Of a stretch of DNA of 64,000 nucleotides, positions 1 through 10,352 are shown in pieces (positions within the stretch are counted from its first letter, which is position 1; the number at the start of each line of letters is the position of its first letter). The notes under the pieces are model-generated. The model saw only the letters and a program-made list of their open reading frames with translations, was not told the origin of the DNA and searched no databases. A program made the position numbers and the translations under genes. Source of the stretch: Methanolobus sediminis (GTDB lineage: Archaea; Halobacteriota; Methanosarcinia; Methanosarcinales; Methanosarcinaceae); NCBI RefSeq assembly GCF_031312595.1, contig NZ_CP133592.1:310001-374000 (forward strand). The letters run 5' to 3'.

Positions 1-495
1 TTTAGGATATCTGCACCTATATATATGAAGATGTGAGTTTCCTGATACAGCTAGAATCCCATCAACAAATATTAAGTACTTATTTGACAAAACACAATCT
101 ACCTAGTTGTGTTTTCGGTAGTAGACATTGATAAAAGGACTAATCATATTTAAATCGTTATGTCTAAATATATTTGGAAGTGGACGTTATACAAAACTAC
201 TTTTCTTTTAATTGGATAAGATTATATGTAAACCATAGACATTTGCATATCTATCGTTGTACATTAAATACATATTTTATACTCAAAAATGAATATCGTT
301 AATTTAATGATACCTAATAGTATACACACTTTCCAATCACCATAATTGCTTTGGTTTGAATATAGTTTTAATCTGCCATATATCACAAGCATATAGGATA
401 TGTAATACCTTGGAAAAATCCTGAACGTCCACGGTACAATCCAGAGATAGACTTATTACTAAACTTTTTATAAAATAAATGCTTTGGAATGTAAA
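1..495. other. AT-rich intergenic region
   Basis: No convincing coding frame is visible on either strand; all frames are broken by frequent stops. The composition is strongly AT-rich, as in the other gaps of the glycan island. No clear stem-loop, repeat or TATA box of note was recognised. It may hold the promoter of the glycosyltransferase that starts near 496. Confidence 0.5.
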
Positions 496-1416
496 ATGCC
501 TGAAGTATCTGTAGTAATTCCATTGTATAATAAAGCTTCCTATATTGAAAGAGCCTTGAATTCTGTTTTAAATCAAAATATCACAGATATCGAAATAATT
601 GTTGTAGATGATGGATCAACCGACAATGGCCCTGAACTCGTAAAACAGTTTAATGACCCACGTATTATATATGTTAAGCAAAAAAATTCAGGTGTTTCAG
701 CAGCACGCAACAAAGGAATTATAAAATCAAAAGCAGATTTAATTGCATTTCTAGATTCTGATGATGAATGGATGCCTCATTTTCTTGAAACGGTATTATA
801 TTTGAAAGAAAAATATCCGCAAGCAGGCTTGTATGCAACCGCATTAAAGACATGTAACGAGGAAAACAGTTGCTTAATTCCAAATCATAGTTATTTGCCG
901 TTTGAAAATCAAGAAGGAATTATAGATAATTATTTCTCGATAGCTATAAAGGATTTTTATTTTGGATCATCTTCGGTATTGATACCTAAAAATATTTTTA
1001 GGGAAGTAGGTATATTTGAAAATGGAGTATGGTGGGGTGAAGACCTAGATATGTGGGGGAGAATTGCTTTAAAGTATCCAATTGCATTTAGTAAGGAAAT
1101 TGGTGCCATATATCATCTAAACTCTTCGAATAGAGCCGGTAACAGAGAAGATATTGTGGACGAACATATTTTTATTCCTAAAGCAAAAAGTGCTATAAGA
1201 CAAAGAGAAGTATCGGAAGAAATGAAGTACTCATTACAAAAGTATATCATTTTCTTGGAATATATTCGGCTTTCACGTAATATTAGAAATGAACATATAA
1301 ATGGAGATTTGCTGAAATTTATTTTAAATAATAATGCACGTTATAATTATAAAATTATTATATTACTGCTTGTTACTATATATAAGATGATACGAAAATA
1401 TTGTTTTAATCATTAG
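496..1416 (+). CDS. GT2 family glycosyltransferase
   Basis: Family 2 (GT-A fold) glycosyltransferase of about 306 residues that would transfer a sugar from a nucleotide-activated donor to a growing surface glycan on the cytoplasmic membrane face. The N-terminus starts with the typical VSVVIPLYN strand, followed by VVDDGSTD (near residue 36-43) and the LDSDD metal/nucleotide-binding motif near residue 86; the WWGEDLDMW stretch fits the catalytic ED region. The frame stays open to a TTG at 484, but the ATG at 496 puts the first beta strand at the N-terminus as usual for the family, so it is preferred; no strong ribosome site decides it. It stands alone, convergent with the pyruvyl transferase. 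The sugar specificity cannot be read from sequence. Confidence 0.88.
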   Translation: MPEVSVVIPLYNKASYIERALNSVLNQNITDIEIIVVDDGSTDNGPELVKQFNDPRIIYVKQKNSGVSAARNKGIIKSKADLIAFLDSDDEWMPHFLETVLYLKEKYPQAGLYATALKTCNEENSCLIPNHSYLPFENQEGIIDNYFSIAIKDFYFGSSSVLIPKNIFREVGIFENGVWWGEDLDMWGRIALKYPIAFSKEIGAIYHLNSSNRAGNREDIVDEHIFIPKAKSAIRQREVSEEMKYSLQKYIIFLEYIRLSRNIRNEHINGDLLKFILNNNARYNYKIIILLLVTIYKMIRKYCFNH

Positions 1417-1573
1417 TATATTTGCTTTGTAGAACATCACCTATTAATATACGCATATGACTGCTATCAAATAGACAACAAGTTCATAGAGATGAATAAC
1501 TATTTTCAGTATATATAAACTCAAAAGTCCACAATTAATACAAAATTATCTACACAATCCAAATAAGAACTCA

Positions 1574-2791
1574 TTAAGTCAATATTTGCTTTAAATACTT
1601 CCCAGCATTCATTGCCTTTTCTTTCATGATTGGCACTTGATAATTAAGATGCTCTACAATTTCCTTTTCATTTAAATTTATTAAACTCATTTTTTCAATT
1701 ACTTTATCTTGATCTAAGTTTTTGGGAGATAAACAATATGAATCATGTCCAAATAAGTCTTTATTAATACCTATTGCTTTCATACTATATGCAAAACTTA
1801 ATGTAGGAATACCTGAGGACAATGCAGCAATAGTTGAATGTGTTCGTGCACCAGCAAAAAAAGAAAGTTGGCTTATAATCCATTTTGTTTCAGAAGCATT
1901 ATAAATGGGATCAATAAGTATTAGCTTCTTAGTATCTTTTATATGAGAAAGCATATTTTTCATAAATACATAATCATTAGAATATGGAGTTGTAACATGA
2001 GGAATTAAATAGATTGTTTTTCCAGTGGTTTCGGATATACTAGATACAATACTTGCAGCCTTTTTTTCCCATAAATTGATGTCGCCTTCACAAACATATT
2101 TTGCCATCAAAGGACTTAAATTAATTCCTATCGAACTTTCTTCGATATTTAAGCTATTTGAAGCAGGTTTTATTGGTTCAAGAAGATAAGCTGGATCTGC
2201 AACCTCATATACATTTTTACTAATCCCATTTTTTTTAAGATAATCTGTCGTTGCTGATTCCCGGGAAAAAATTGCAGTAACATTTTTAAGATGATTTATC
2301 ATATATTGTTTGTATTCAGGCATTTCATCAAAAGGACCAACTGAAGCTCCCCATATTATCAAAGGTTTTTTGTGGTATTGAACAATATCATCGAGATCAG
2401 TAAATAATTTTGGGATCCCATAATCCAAAGAATAATTATCACCCCCTATTGAGAGCACAGCTTGGTGATTCTGCAGTTCTGGAACCATATCATGAAATGG
2501 CCGATAGCTTTTCATCTTCGAATTAAATAACCGCAAAAAAATACGAATAAGCTTCTCTTTGCTATGAGGTTTAACATAATTATAAATCTGCATATGCATA
2601 ATTTTGGAATCAATGCTATCTTGAATAGATGTAAGATGACGTGTCTCTGGAGAAAAAACATCAAAACACAATAAACTAGGATCATTAAAGTGCTCTCTTA
2701 AAATTTTTACAGTCCCTCTTACAATAGCCTCACATCCCCTGTTTTCATAGGGGCCATTACCTGCCAAAATAAATGATGGATTTTCAGTCAT
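1574..2791 (-). CDS. Polysaccharide pyruvyl transferase family protein
   Basis: Resembles the polysaccharide pyruvyl transferase family (CsaB/WcaK-like), enzymes that add ketal-linked pyruvate from phosphoenolpyruvate to sugars of cell-surface polymers. Visible family features are the N-terminal GNGPYENRGCEAI stretch, the IGGDNYS motif around residue 115, IIWGASVGPF near 145 and a C-terminal ARTHSTIAALSSGIPTL segment that matches the conserved H-S-x-I-A motif. At 405 residues the length is normal. ATG start with an AGGATGTG-like ribosome site upstream. It follows the flippase (2845-4413) on the same strand by about 50 bp, so they are probably cotranscribed. Not all family members transfer pyruvate, so the donor is an assumption. 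Confidence 0.85.
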   Translation of the reverse strand: MTENPSFILAGNGPYENRGCEAIVRGTVKILREHFNDPSLLCFDVFSPETRHLTSIQDSIDSKIMHMQIYNYVKPHSKEKLIRIFLRLFNSKMKSYRPFHDMVPELQNHQAVLSIGGDNYSLDYGIPKLFTDLDDIVQYHKKPLIIWGASVGPFDEMPEYKQYMINHLKNVTAIFSRESATTDYLKKNGISKNVYEVADPAYLLEPIKPASNSLNIEESSIGINLSPLMAKYVCEGDINLWEKKAASIVSSISETTGKTIYLIPHVTTPYSNDYVFMKNMLSHIKDTKKLILIDPIYNASETKWIISQLSFFAGARTHSTIAALSSGIPTLSFAYSMKAIGINKDLFGHDSYCLSPKNLDQDKVIEKMSLINLNEKEIVEHLNYQVPIMKEKAMNAGKYLKQILT

Positions 2792-2844
2792 ATTTAGTGC
2801 ACATCCTTTTTAGTTTTGCCAATTATACAATTATTATTATACGT

Positions 2845-4413
2845 TCAACAGTAATCATCAATTTTTAGCCATCTCCTTACATTTAATGGTATGAATGAAT
2901 GAATAATCATGCGCTCATATTTGGTTAGACTGAAAATCCAACTAAAAACAATATAAACTACCGATATCAACGTACACCACGCTATAAAACCTGATAAGGT
3001 TGAAACATTTGTATAGTAATTAATAAAACCTGCAATTCCAGAAACTATCAGAACTGACAACATACCTGAAATTAGAGATTTGATAAAGGTAAATTGATAA
3101 ACATTCAGAACCCTTGATGCATAGAGAGAAGTAAATAATGAATTCTTTGCAGTCAACATTATGGCCCCAGCAATTGCAACTGCATAGTAACCCCATCCTG
3201 TAAAAAGAGAAAGAACTAAAGAAAGAACTAAATTACCAATACCCATCAGAAAAGTAACTAATCCTGGTATTTTTATCTTGTTAAATGCAACATTAATTGA
3301 GAAAAGTGGTAGAACAGACAGATTTATGACTAAATGTACTAATTGTAGCACCATTAATGGCCAAAGCCTTGCAAATTCAGGCCCTACCCATAGTGACAAA
3401 AGTAGAGGTGAAAAACCGCACATTAAACCAATTGGCAGAGCAATCAAAATCCCCATTATTTTTACAGCACTCTTCGTAATGGTAAGTATCTCTTCAAACA
3501 TATTTTTAGAGTAGTAACTCAAAATAACTGGAGTTAAAACACCAGCAAAGAGTCCGGCGATTCTCCTAATCAAAGAACTCCATACGATTATCAAAGCATA
3601 TTCTCCACCCGTAGCTGTCCCAAATAATTTATTTACTAATATCAATTCTATTTGAAGAAAAAGTAGCGATCCAATCTGATTAATTGTAATCCAACCACCT
3701 GTGTCGGTAATGCTCTTTAATCTTGATATTTGGAAATCCTTTATACTTACGACTAAATTTGAATCAATTTTTTGCGAAAAAAGTATTGACAACAATAAAC
3801 CAGCTAAGGCACCTAAAAAATGTGCAATTCCGACGTAGCTTAGCCTAGGAGTGAATATAAAAAATAATATTAGAATGAAAAAAAGGCGAACGAGAATATC
3901 TATTGAATTAATCGTATTTTGTAAATCTAATCGATTGTGAGCAAATAAAGCAACTCCAAAATTACTACCCCATGCTCTTAGTAAGAAAGCACTAATCACA
4001 CCAATAAAAAGTATAGTAGCATCTTTTTTTTGTTCATCTGGTATTGAAAAATAATCAGGAGCATAGAATGATATTACAAAAACAAGAGGAAGTAGCAATA
4101 CACATAATCCAAGAGTTCCAAACAATGCGGTATTGAATGTTTTTCTAGCTGTTAGATAGTCTTCTTTTTGGATATCAATAGTTATGTATCGAGACACAGA
4201 ACTTTGCAAAGATTGAGACACTAAACCTACATACCCTGTAATAGAAGTAGCCAAAGGTATTATTGCATAACCAGAAACTCCCAAAGTATCAACGAAATAA
4301 GGAACTAGGAAAATACCAATTACTATACTTAATCCGAAATATCCAAAGTTTGCAAAAATATTTCTCGGTAATTGCTTGCTTAGCTTTTTTGGACTATTAT
4401 TTAAATTAAACAT
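2845..4413 (-). CDS. Wzx-type oligosaccharide flippase (MATE/MOP superfamily)
   Basis: Polytopic membrane protein of about 522 residues with some 12-14 hydrophobic segments, opening with a PRNIFANFGYFGLSIVIG stretch typical of polysaccharide biosynthesis transporters (RfbX/Wzx type in the MOP flippase superfamily). Such proteins flip lipid-linked oligosaccharides across the cytoplasmic membrane. The frame extends to a TTG at 4428, but the ATG at 4413 is the more usual choice. It lies upstream of the pyruvyl transferase gene. A second flippase of a different subgroup is found at 6496-7917, so this island carries two. Confidence 0.85.
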   Translation of the reverse strand: MFNLNNSPKKLSKQLPRNIFANFGYFGLSIVIGIFLVPYFVDTLGVSGYAIIPLATSITGYVGLVSQSLQSSVSRYITIDIQKEDYLTARKTFNTALFGTLGLCVLLLPLVFVISFYAPDYFSIPDEQKKDATILFIGVISAFLLRAWGSNFGVALFAHNRLDLQNTINSIDILVRLFFILILFFIFTPRLSYVGIAHFLGALAGLLLSILFSQKIDSNLVVSIKDFQISRLKSITDTGGWITINQIGSLLFLQIELILVNKLFGTATGGEYALIIVWSSLIRRIAGLFAGVLTPVILSYYSKNMFEEILTITKSAVKIMGILIALPIGLMCGFSPLLLSLWVGPEFARLWPLMVLQLVHLVINLSVLPLFSINVAFNKIKIPGLVTFLMGIGNLVLSLVLSLFTGWGYYAVAIAGAIMLTAKNSLFTSLYASRVLNVYQFTFIKSLISGMLSVLIVSGIAGFINYYTNVSTLSGFIAWCTLISVVYIVFSWIFSLTKYERMIIHSFIPLNVRRWLKIDDYC

Positions 4414-4723
4414 ACAGTAATTCCGCAAATACCATACAACATGTTTATCTAGCTATCCAATTTGTGCACATATATTCATATAGTGTTTTTGAATAAAAAT
4501 ATAATCTAGTAAAATACATCATCAATATTTATAGCTTGTGCTTCATTGCATCTTTTTGTGAAGAACATCAGATTTGGTCATATTTCATCTATTCTAATTT
4601 GATGACTGTTTTTCTTAAAATACCTGGCCAAGTCAAAAATACAGGTTAATTAGAATCATCTGAATACTAATTACACAATTTGAAACTACTGTTATATGGC
4701 CTTTTAACATCTGTTAATAAAGT

Positions 4724-5797
4724 TTATTCGATATAATTCTTTGATTTCTCGAGAGCAATTTTAAATTCAGAAGAATCTATTCCCATTTCATCTATTATTT
4801 CCATTACAGTATCTAAACTTATACTTCCCTCTGAATTCAATCTTTCAAGGGCAGCTTTACGAGTTAACTGTCCGTCTCGTACAAGGCAACTTAATCCATC
4901 ATCACGATCATTGAATCCAAGAGATTCCTTATACAAAAATAACTTCAAAAGGCTTATTTGACAATCGCCTCTCCATGTAGATTTTGCATTTTCAGTTTTT
5001 TTCCAACCAATTTCATTCAACGTTGAAATAACCTCAGACTCATTCCATTTAATAAAAGAACCAAAGGGATATAGAACTAGATGGTTAGAATCCTTCCATT
5101 TTTCCATATAATGATAATGAAATTCTTTTAGTTGTACTGACACACATCCAGGATTTAAAATCCAAGAAGGATTCTCTGCAATGCGGGAAACATAACCATA
5201 AATAAATGAAGACATGCCTTTTTCGGGATTTTTTTTCAATAAATTTTTTTTATACCCCTGACCTTCAAAAGGTGTTGCACCAGTAATTATAACAGGAATA
5301 TTATGCTTTTTTGCAAAGTTAGATAAACCCAGATCGATTCCAAGTTTACAACCAGTACAGAACAAACCAACCATAGCAGGATGGGGATTTTTCATCCAAC
5401 TTTGTATATGATGTTTTACAGACTTAGTCAAAAAAGTGTGTTCTTCAATTATAAGATCAACGTCAAGCTCTTCTGTTAGATTTTTAATATTCTCCTTTGT
5501 TTCTTCGGGAAGAAAGCCATGATCTGCACAATAAGCAGCAAATTTAAAGTTAGTTTCCTTTACCAGTTTGTACAATAGAAAAGAACTGTCACGCCCCCCA
5601 CTCAAAGCAAAAACACAGTCATATTTTTGGTTCCGATCTCTATAAGTTCCAAGATATGATTGAATTTCTGATTTTAAAGCATCCAGCCCCCTATAATCCA
5701 AATCATTATAATTTTCGCAAAAGTTACAAATATTATCAATATTGAATTTTATACGAGGGTAGTTTTCTGGAAGGAGGCATTTTGAACATCTTCTCAT
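4724..5797 (-). CDS. N-acetyl sugar amidotransferase-like PP-loop ATPase (WbpG/WbuX family)
   Basis: Begins with a CxxC (MRRCSKC) and a second CxxC (ICNFCENY), followed by the PP-loop ATP pyrophosphatase signature ALSGGRDSS near residue 64-72; a third CTGC lies near residue 150. This layout fits the N-acetyl sugar amidotransferase family (WbpG, WbuX, PseA-like), which uses ammonia from a HisH-type glutaminase to turn an acetamido sugar into an acetamidino sugar in O-antigen or flagellin glycan pathways. In that family partner hisH/hisF-like genes usually sit next door; none is seen here, which leaves the ammonia donor open. 357 residues, ATG start, flanked by AT-rich gaps on both sides, so probably its own unit. 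Confidence 0.75.
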   Translation of the reverse strand: MRRCSKCLLPENYPRIKFNIDNICNFCENYNDLDYRGLDALKSEIQSYLGTYRDRNQKYDCVFALSGGRDSSFLLYKLVKETNFKFAAYCADHGFLPEETKENIKNLTEELDVDLIIEEHTFLTKSVKHHIQSWMKNPHPAMVGLFCTGCKLGIDLGLSNFAKKHNIPVIITGATPFEGQGYKKNLLKKNPEKGMSSFIYGYVSRIAENPSWILNPGCVSVQLKEFHYHYMEKWKDSNHLVLYPFGSFIKWNESEVISTLNEIGWKKTENAKSTWRGDCQISLLKLFLYKESLGFNDRDDGLSCLVRDGQLTRKAALERLNSEGSISLDTVMEIIDEMGIDSSEFKIALEKSKNYIE

Positions 5798-6495
5798 AAG
5801 TAATTTATACTTCTTTTCTAGTATTAAATAATATCTATAAAGACAGTGGTTTCGAATTCACATAATCTTTGAATATATTATACTTTAATATATGTGATTT
5901 TTTTAGTAATTATGCAAAAATATTTAACTTTAAATTTACGACGAAGAAAATTATATATCTTGTTATAAAATTAGATATACTTTTGGGCACAAGTGCACCA
6001 ATATTATAGTAATATACATATATATACATATATATAACGCATATTAACAGTCAATCTATGTTATTTTATGAAGTATTACTTATGCAATAGAATAGACAAA
6101 TATCATGATATCACATAATGTAGTTTTCAAGGGACTACGATATTGTATGTTTTCTGCCATATTATAAAAAAATCATGGAGTTTATGAGAGAGACATGACA
6201 TCAAACATATGCATATTTGATAAATAAATTGTAATTCAATCAATTGAATAAAAATCAATATCATCATTCCTTTTCTTTAATAATCCATGGTGTTTAATAA
6301 ATACACAGGAATCGGGTCTGGATGGAAAACAGGTAAATATTTAAACAAAAAATCTAATTTGAAGGTCTTGCTGAAACATGCAAATAAACTATAAGAACAC
6401 TTTTGTTAATTTTGCTGTAGAAGTTGAGTTGAATAGGATTATAACAATATTCACTATATAGTTAAAGCATCAGGTATTACCAAAAAGTGATTGTG
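5798..6495. other. AT-rich intergenic gap between divergent genes
   Basis: About 700 bases without a coding frame. It contains an alternating TA/CATA tract around 6006-6040 and several TATA-like sites on both strands, as expected for divergent promoters of the amidotransferase (leftward) and the flippase (rightward). No inverted repeat, transposase remnant or tRNA was recognised. Confidence 0.5.
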
Positions 6496-7917
6496 ATGAA
6501 TATTGCTCGAAAAATTGCAAAAAATGCAACATCTATTGTTGTAGCCGACATCATTACAAAGATAATTGCTTTTGTAGTAATGGTTTATTTGGCCAGGTAT
6601 TTGGGTGTAGAAGATTTTGGAATATATAATTTTGCCCTTGCATATCTTACTTTTTTTCGAGTTCTTAGTGGTTTTGGTTTAGATATTGTTGTAATTAAGA
6701 ATATTGCGAGGAATAAAGAGTTATCGAAAGAGATAATGAGCAATGCTCTTTCGATTCGGTTTTTAACAGGAATCATAACAATTATATTAGCAATAATTAC
6801 AATATATTCGTTGAATTATTCACATGAATTGCAATTTTATATCAGTTTGCTTTCGTTTATCATTGTATTTCAAGGAACAAGCTATCTCCTTGAATCGTTC
6901 TTTCAATCAAATTTGAAAATGGAATATTATTTAGTATCAACAATCTCTCAAAAGGTTATATATGCAGCGTTGATATTTCTATTAATCAAATTGGAGAAGG
7001 ATCTAATACATTTTTTCATAATATTAGTCTTAGTTGAAGCAATAAGAACGTTAATAAATTATATATATTCCCAAAAATTAACAACATTTTCTTTTAGTTC
7101 AAATATCAGATATTGGAAACACATGCTAAAAGAAGGGGTTCCTTTTTTTTTAGGCTCCTCATTTTATATAATTTATGACAAAATAGATGTCCTGATGCTT
7201 TCTTATTTAAAAACAGAAATTTCAGTAGGCTTCTATTCTGCCGCATATAAACTTACTGACCCACTTCTATTTGTACCCATTGCTTTGTCCTCAACTTTGA
7301 TGCCTATAATGTCAAAAAAATATGTAGAAAAAAAAGAATCACTCAATAATTTGTATTCGTCGGTTACGAGATATTTATTTATTTTAATGTTTCCAATGAG
7401 TCTAGGAATCTATTCTCTTTCCCAACAGATTATTGTGCTTATATTTGGTGCAGAATACTTAATTTCATCTTTTGCTTTGCAAATTACCTCATGGTCACTT
7501 TTCTTTAGCTCATTTAATTCAATTCAATCATCAATTTTAATTTCAATGGATAAACAAAAAGTGAATACTCAAAACATTTTTATTTGCTGTATTGTGAACA
7601 TATTTTTTAATATGGTACTAATACCAAATTATGATTACATTGGTGCTGCATATGCAACCTTAATTTCAGTAGTTGTATTACTATTATTAAATTACTATCA
7701 ATTATACAAAGAATCAATTAAGCTGCCTTTTAAATCTTTTATTAAACCCACATTGTCGGCTTTGGTTATGTATCTAGTAATTCAAAAAATAGATAGTAAT
7801 AGTTTATATTTAACAATATTATTTGCTTTTTTAGCATATCTTTCATGCCTAGTTGTTGTTAAAGGAATTAACAAAGGTGATATAATGATGATAAAAAAAA
7901 TCCTGAAGCAAAATTAA
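6496..7917 (+). CDS. Wzx-type flippase, second copy
   Basis: Integral membrane protein of about 473 residues with roughly 12-14 membrane segments. The N-terminal YLARYLGVEDFGIYNFA stretch is the classic signature of polysaccharide biosynthesis flippases (PF01943-like), differing from the 2845-4413 protein, which lacks it. Expected role: moving undecaprenyl/dolichyl-linked oligosaccharide units to the outer membrane face. The frame opens at a GTG (6487) but the ATG at 6496 gives the standard MNIARKIAKN start. It stands convergent to the GT4 pair at 8112-10352. Very AT-rich, with Ile/Lys/Phe-rich coding, like its neighbours. Confidence 0.88.
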   Translation: MNIARKIAKNATSIVVADIITKIIAFVVMVYLARYLGVEDFGIYNFALAYLTFFRVLSGFGLDIVVIKNIARNKELSKEIMSNALSIRFLTGIITIILAIITIYSLNYSHELQFYISLLSFIIVFQGTSYLLESFFQSNLKMEYYLVSTISQKVIYAALIFLLIKLEKDLIHFFIILVLVEAIRTLINYIYSQKLTTFSFSSNIRYWKHMLKEGVPFFLGSSFYIIYDKIDVLMLSYLKTEISVGFYSAAYKLTDPLLFVPIALSSTLMPIMSKKYVEKKESLNNLYSSVTRYLFILMFPMSLGIYSLSQQIIVLIFGAEYLISSFALQITSWSLFFSSFNSIQSSILISMDKQKVNTQNIFICCIVNIFFNMVLIPNYDYIGAAYATLISVVVLLLLNYYQLYKESIKLPFKSFIKPTLSALVMYLVIQKIDSNSLYLTILFAFLAYLSCLVVVKGINKGDIMMIKKILKQN

Positions 7918-8111
7918 ACTACATAGAATTCACCTAATTTATTAATGTTAATTTCCTGACACAACAAACGATATATCGATAACCAGAAGTATTAAAATAT
8001 ATAAACAAATACCCCATTGTCTTTTTGTAGGCAAATAACATATTAGAATTATTCATACTAAATTATCAGGTGAAAATTGAAACGGGAAATAAATATTCAA
8101 CATCAGCTTAA

Positions 8112-9257
8112 TTAGACAGCATTATATAATTCCAAATACTCCTTCGCAACACTGTTCCAACTAAATATTGTCGAAAATTCTTTTTGAGCTTTGATTAACT
8201 TTATAACTTCTGGATTGTTTTGGTTTTCTAAGATCCAAGAAAACTCATTGGCTATTATCTCAGGAGTAGGTTTAAAGGTATGAAGTTCGTAATTATATTT
8301 TTTTGCAAAATCGTTTATTCCAATATTTTCAGCATAAATTACAGGACCATTTGTAGTAGATAATGCTTCAAGAACAGCAAGAGAAAATGGCTCATAAATT
8401 GAAGGATAGATTGTAGCATCAACTTTTTCTAACATGTATTTTAGTGAGATATCAGAAATGAATCCCATAAAAATAACATATTGAGAGATCATATTATCCA
8501 CACAAAATGAATACATTTTATCCTTAAGAGGACCTTCACCAACTAAAATTAGATTAATAGGACACTTCTCGTTGCGAGCACTACACTGTTTCACAAATAA
8601 AGCGAATCCCTGAAGTAAAACCTCAATTCCTTTTTCTGGAGCAAGCCTACCATGATAAAGAATTGTCAGATTAGTTTGAGACAACATATTATCTAATTCG
8701 TTAATATTATCTACATTTTTATTGTCAAGTGGATCTAACCAAAATGATGCAATTCCATTCCGAATAACAAGTACATTATTTAAGTCATATTTTTGTTCAA
8801 ACAAACTTTTCATATTGTAGGAATTAACAATAAGTTTATCAGCTTTTTTCAATATAAATGGCAGGAAAATATAATTGAGAATGTAAGGACAAAAATTCAA
8901 ATCCCTATTTTTTACTTTAATCAAAAACTCAGTCCGTGGTTCCCCATGATAATTAATAATTATTTTATTTTTTTTTAACAATGAAATAATATAAAGTATA
9001 AACTTTTTATTAGGGAAAATACTAGGACTTAGCGTAAAGTGCACCAAATAATTACCATCTTCGAATAACAATTTTTTAAGAGATATTCTTTCAATATTTT
9101 TTGTGTTAGTACAATCAACCAAGTCATCATTAAAAGTTTGTTGGAAAATATAGAAATGTATTTTTTTGTTTATATCCAAATAAGCATTGAATAAAGATAA
9201 AGCTACTTTTGATGGTGCACCTGTTCTTTTAGGATAGTAATAAATAACATTAACCAA
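8112..9257 (-). CDS. GT4 family glycosyltransferase
   Basis: GT-B fold, family 4 retaining glycosyltransferase of 381 residues. The donor-binding half shows HGRLAPEKGIEVLL (near residue 200) and the E-x7-E motif in YPSIYEPFSLAVLE (near 285). It is the last gene of the leftward gene train. The start is a TTG placed directly after the TAA of the upstream GT4 gene in the same frame, without a spacer; an AGGATGTGA ribosome site ends four bases before the TTG, which supports this start because the first beta strand (NVIYYYP) follows at once. Acceptor and donor sugars are unknown. Confidence 0.88.
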   Translation of the reverse strand: MVNVIYYYPKRTGAPSKVALSLFNAYLDINKKIHFYIFQQTFNDDLVDCTNTKNIERISLKKLLFEDGNYLVHFTLSPSIFPNKKFILYIISLLKKNKIIINYHGEPRTEFLIKVKNRDLNFCPYILNYIFLPFILKKADKLIVNSYNMKSLFEQKYDLNNVLVIRNGIASFWLDPLDNKNVDNINELDNMLSQTNLTILYHGRLAPEKGIEVLLQGFALFVKQCSARNEKCPINLILVGEGPLKDKMYSFCVDNMISQYVIFMGFISDISLKYMLEKVDATIYPSIYEPFSLAVLEALSTTNGPVIYAENIGINDFAKKYNYELHTFKPTPEIIANEFSWILENQNNPEVIKLIKAQKEFSTIFSWNSVAKEYLELYNAV

Positions 9258-10352
9258 TTATTCACATCCTAGCAATGATTTATAGCAATCCACGGTTTTA
9301 GCAACGATTAAATCCCATTCAAAAGAAGTTGCCTTTTTACAACCCGCTTTGCCCATCTCTTTTCGCAAATTATTATTTTCGAGTAAGAATGATATTTTTT
9401 CACATAGATCTACATGATCAGAAGGGGAAAACAAAAAACCATTTAAACCATCTTCAACCAAATATGGAATACCACCTACATTCGAAGCAACCACAGCTTT
9501 TGATGATGCCATTGCTTCCAACGTGACTATTGAAAATGATTCAAATTTTGAAGGTACGACACAAATATCAACAGACTTGTAGTAACTTATTTTCATATCA
9601 CCAAAAATATATCCCAAAAAAGTAACATCATCTGTAAGGTCATATTTTGAAACCATTTTCTTAAGATTGGAGATTTGTGGACCTGTGCCAGCAATATAAA
9701 GATGAGTATTCGGAAACTTGCTTTTAACTAAGCTAAATGCTTTTATAAGTATACCAATATTCTTAGTTTTTACCAATCTTCCAATAAAAAATATACATGG
9801 ATGTTTTAATTTAATGTTGTTATAATTTAATTTGAAGTCACTTAGATTTACTCCATTCGGAATTACCTCAATATTACAAGAGGGATAATACATATCTTGA
9901 ATCATCTTTTTAACAGCAGGAGAGACAGCAATTAAAAAAGAAGCATTTCTCACAGAAATTTTTTCGAAGTACTTAAAAATTAAATGTTTACATAATAATC
10001 GATTTCTAATAGATTCTTTTGAATCTAAGGCTACTATGCCGTGTAACGTGACTATAGTTATAAATTTGTTTTTAAGTACTAAAGGAAGCAAAGCATATGG
10101 TAAATGTGTACCATGTATGTGAACTATATCTGGATTTTGCTTTTTTATAGCAGCAACCAAATGATATAGTTGAAATAAAGAAATAGGTAAAAGCCCATAA
10201 ATTTTTTTATTTTTTATAGGAGTTAGTTCATAAACAGAATCTACATATGGATTCGTTGAAAGCCTTGAATATAAATTGGAAGTGTGATTGAATATTCCAT
10301 GCTGTTCATTATCAAAATTGTCATGCACTAATGTGATTTTCATAATATTCAT
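9258..10352 (-). CDS. GT4 family glycosyltransferase
   Basis: GT-B fold family 4 glycosyltransferase of 364 residues. The N-terminal MKITLVHDNFDNEQHG, the HIHGTHLPY segment, FFIGRLVKTKNIGILI in the donor domain and the E-x7-E motif in VPSKFESFSIVTLE are all visible. ATG start at 10352 overlaps the stop of the upstream membrane protein by four bases (ATGA type), a sign of translational coupling; an internal ATG at codon 4 is an alternative. It is followed without spacer by a second GT4. Likely adds a sugar to the lipid-linked glycan before export. Confidence 0.9.
   Translation of the reverse strand: MNIMKITLVHDNFDNEQHGIFNHTSNLYSRLSTNPYVDSVYELTPIKNKKIYGLLPISLFQLYHLVAAIKKQNPDIVHIHGTHLPYALLPLVLKNKFITIVTLHGIVALDSKESIRNRLLCKHLIFKYFEKISVRNASFLIAVSPAVKKMIQDMYYPSCNIEVIPNGVNLSDFKLNYNNIKLKHPCIFFIGRLVKTKNIGILIKAFSLVKSKFPNTHLYIAGTGPQISNLKKMVSKYDLTDDVTFLGYIFGDMKISYYKSVDICVVPSKFESFSIVTLEAMASSKAVVASNVGGIPYLVEDGLNGFLFSPSDHVDLCEKISFLLENNNLRKEMGKAGCKKATSFEWDLIVAKTVDCYKSLLGCE

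Noticed and set aside
6006-6040. TA-rich repeat as replication origin or repeat locus
   Set aside because: No origin-type repeats or Cdc6/Orc1 gene nearby; the tract is best explained by AT-rich promoter DNA.
9246-9270. A stop codon breaking one large double glycosyltransferase gene
   Set aside because: Each half is a complete GT4 with its own donor motif, and a ribosome site fits the second start. Two separate genes are more likely than a nonsense mutation.
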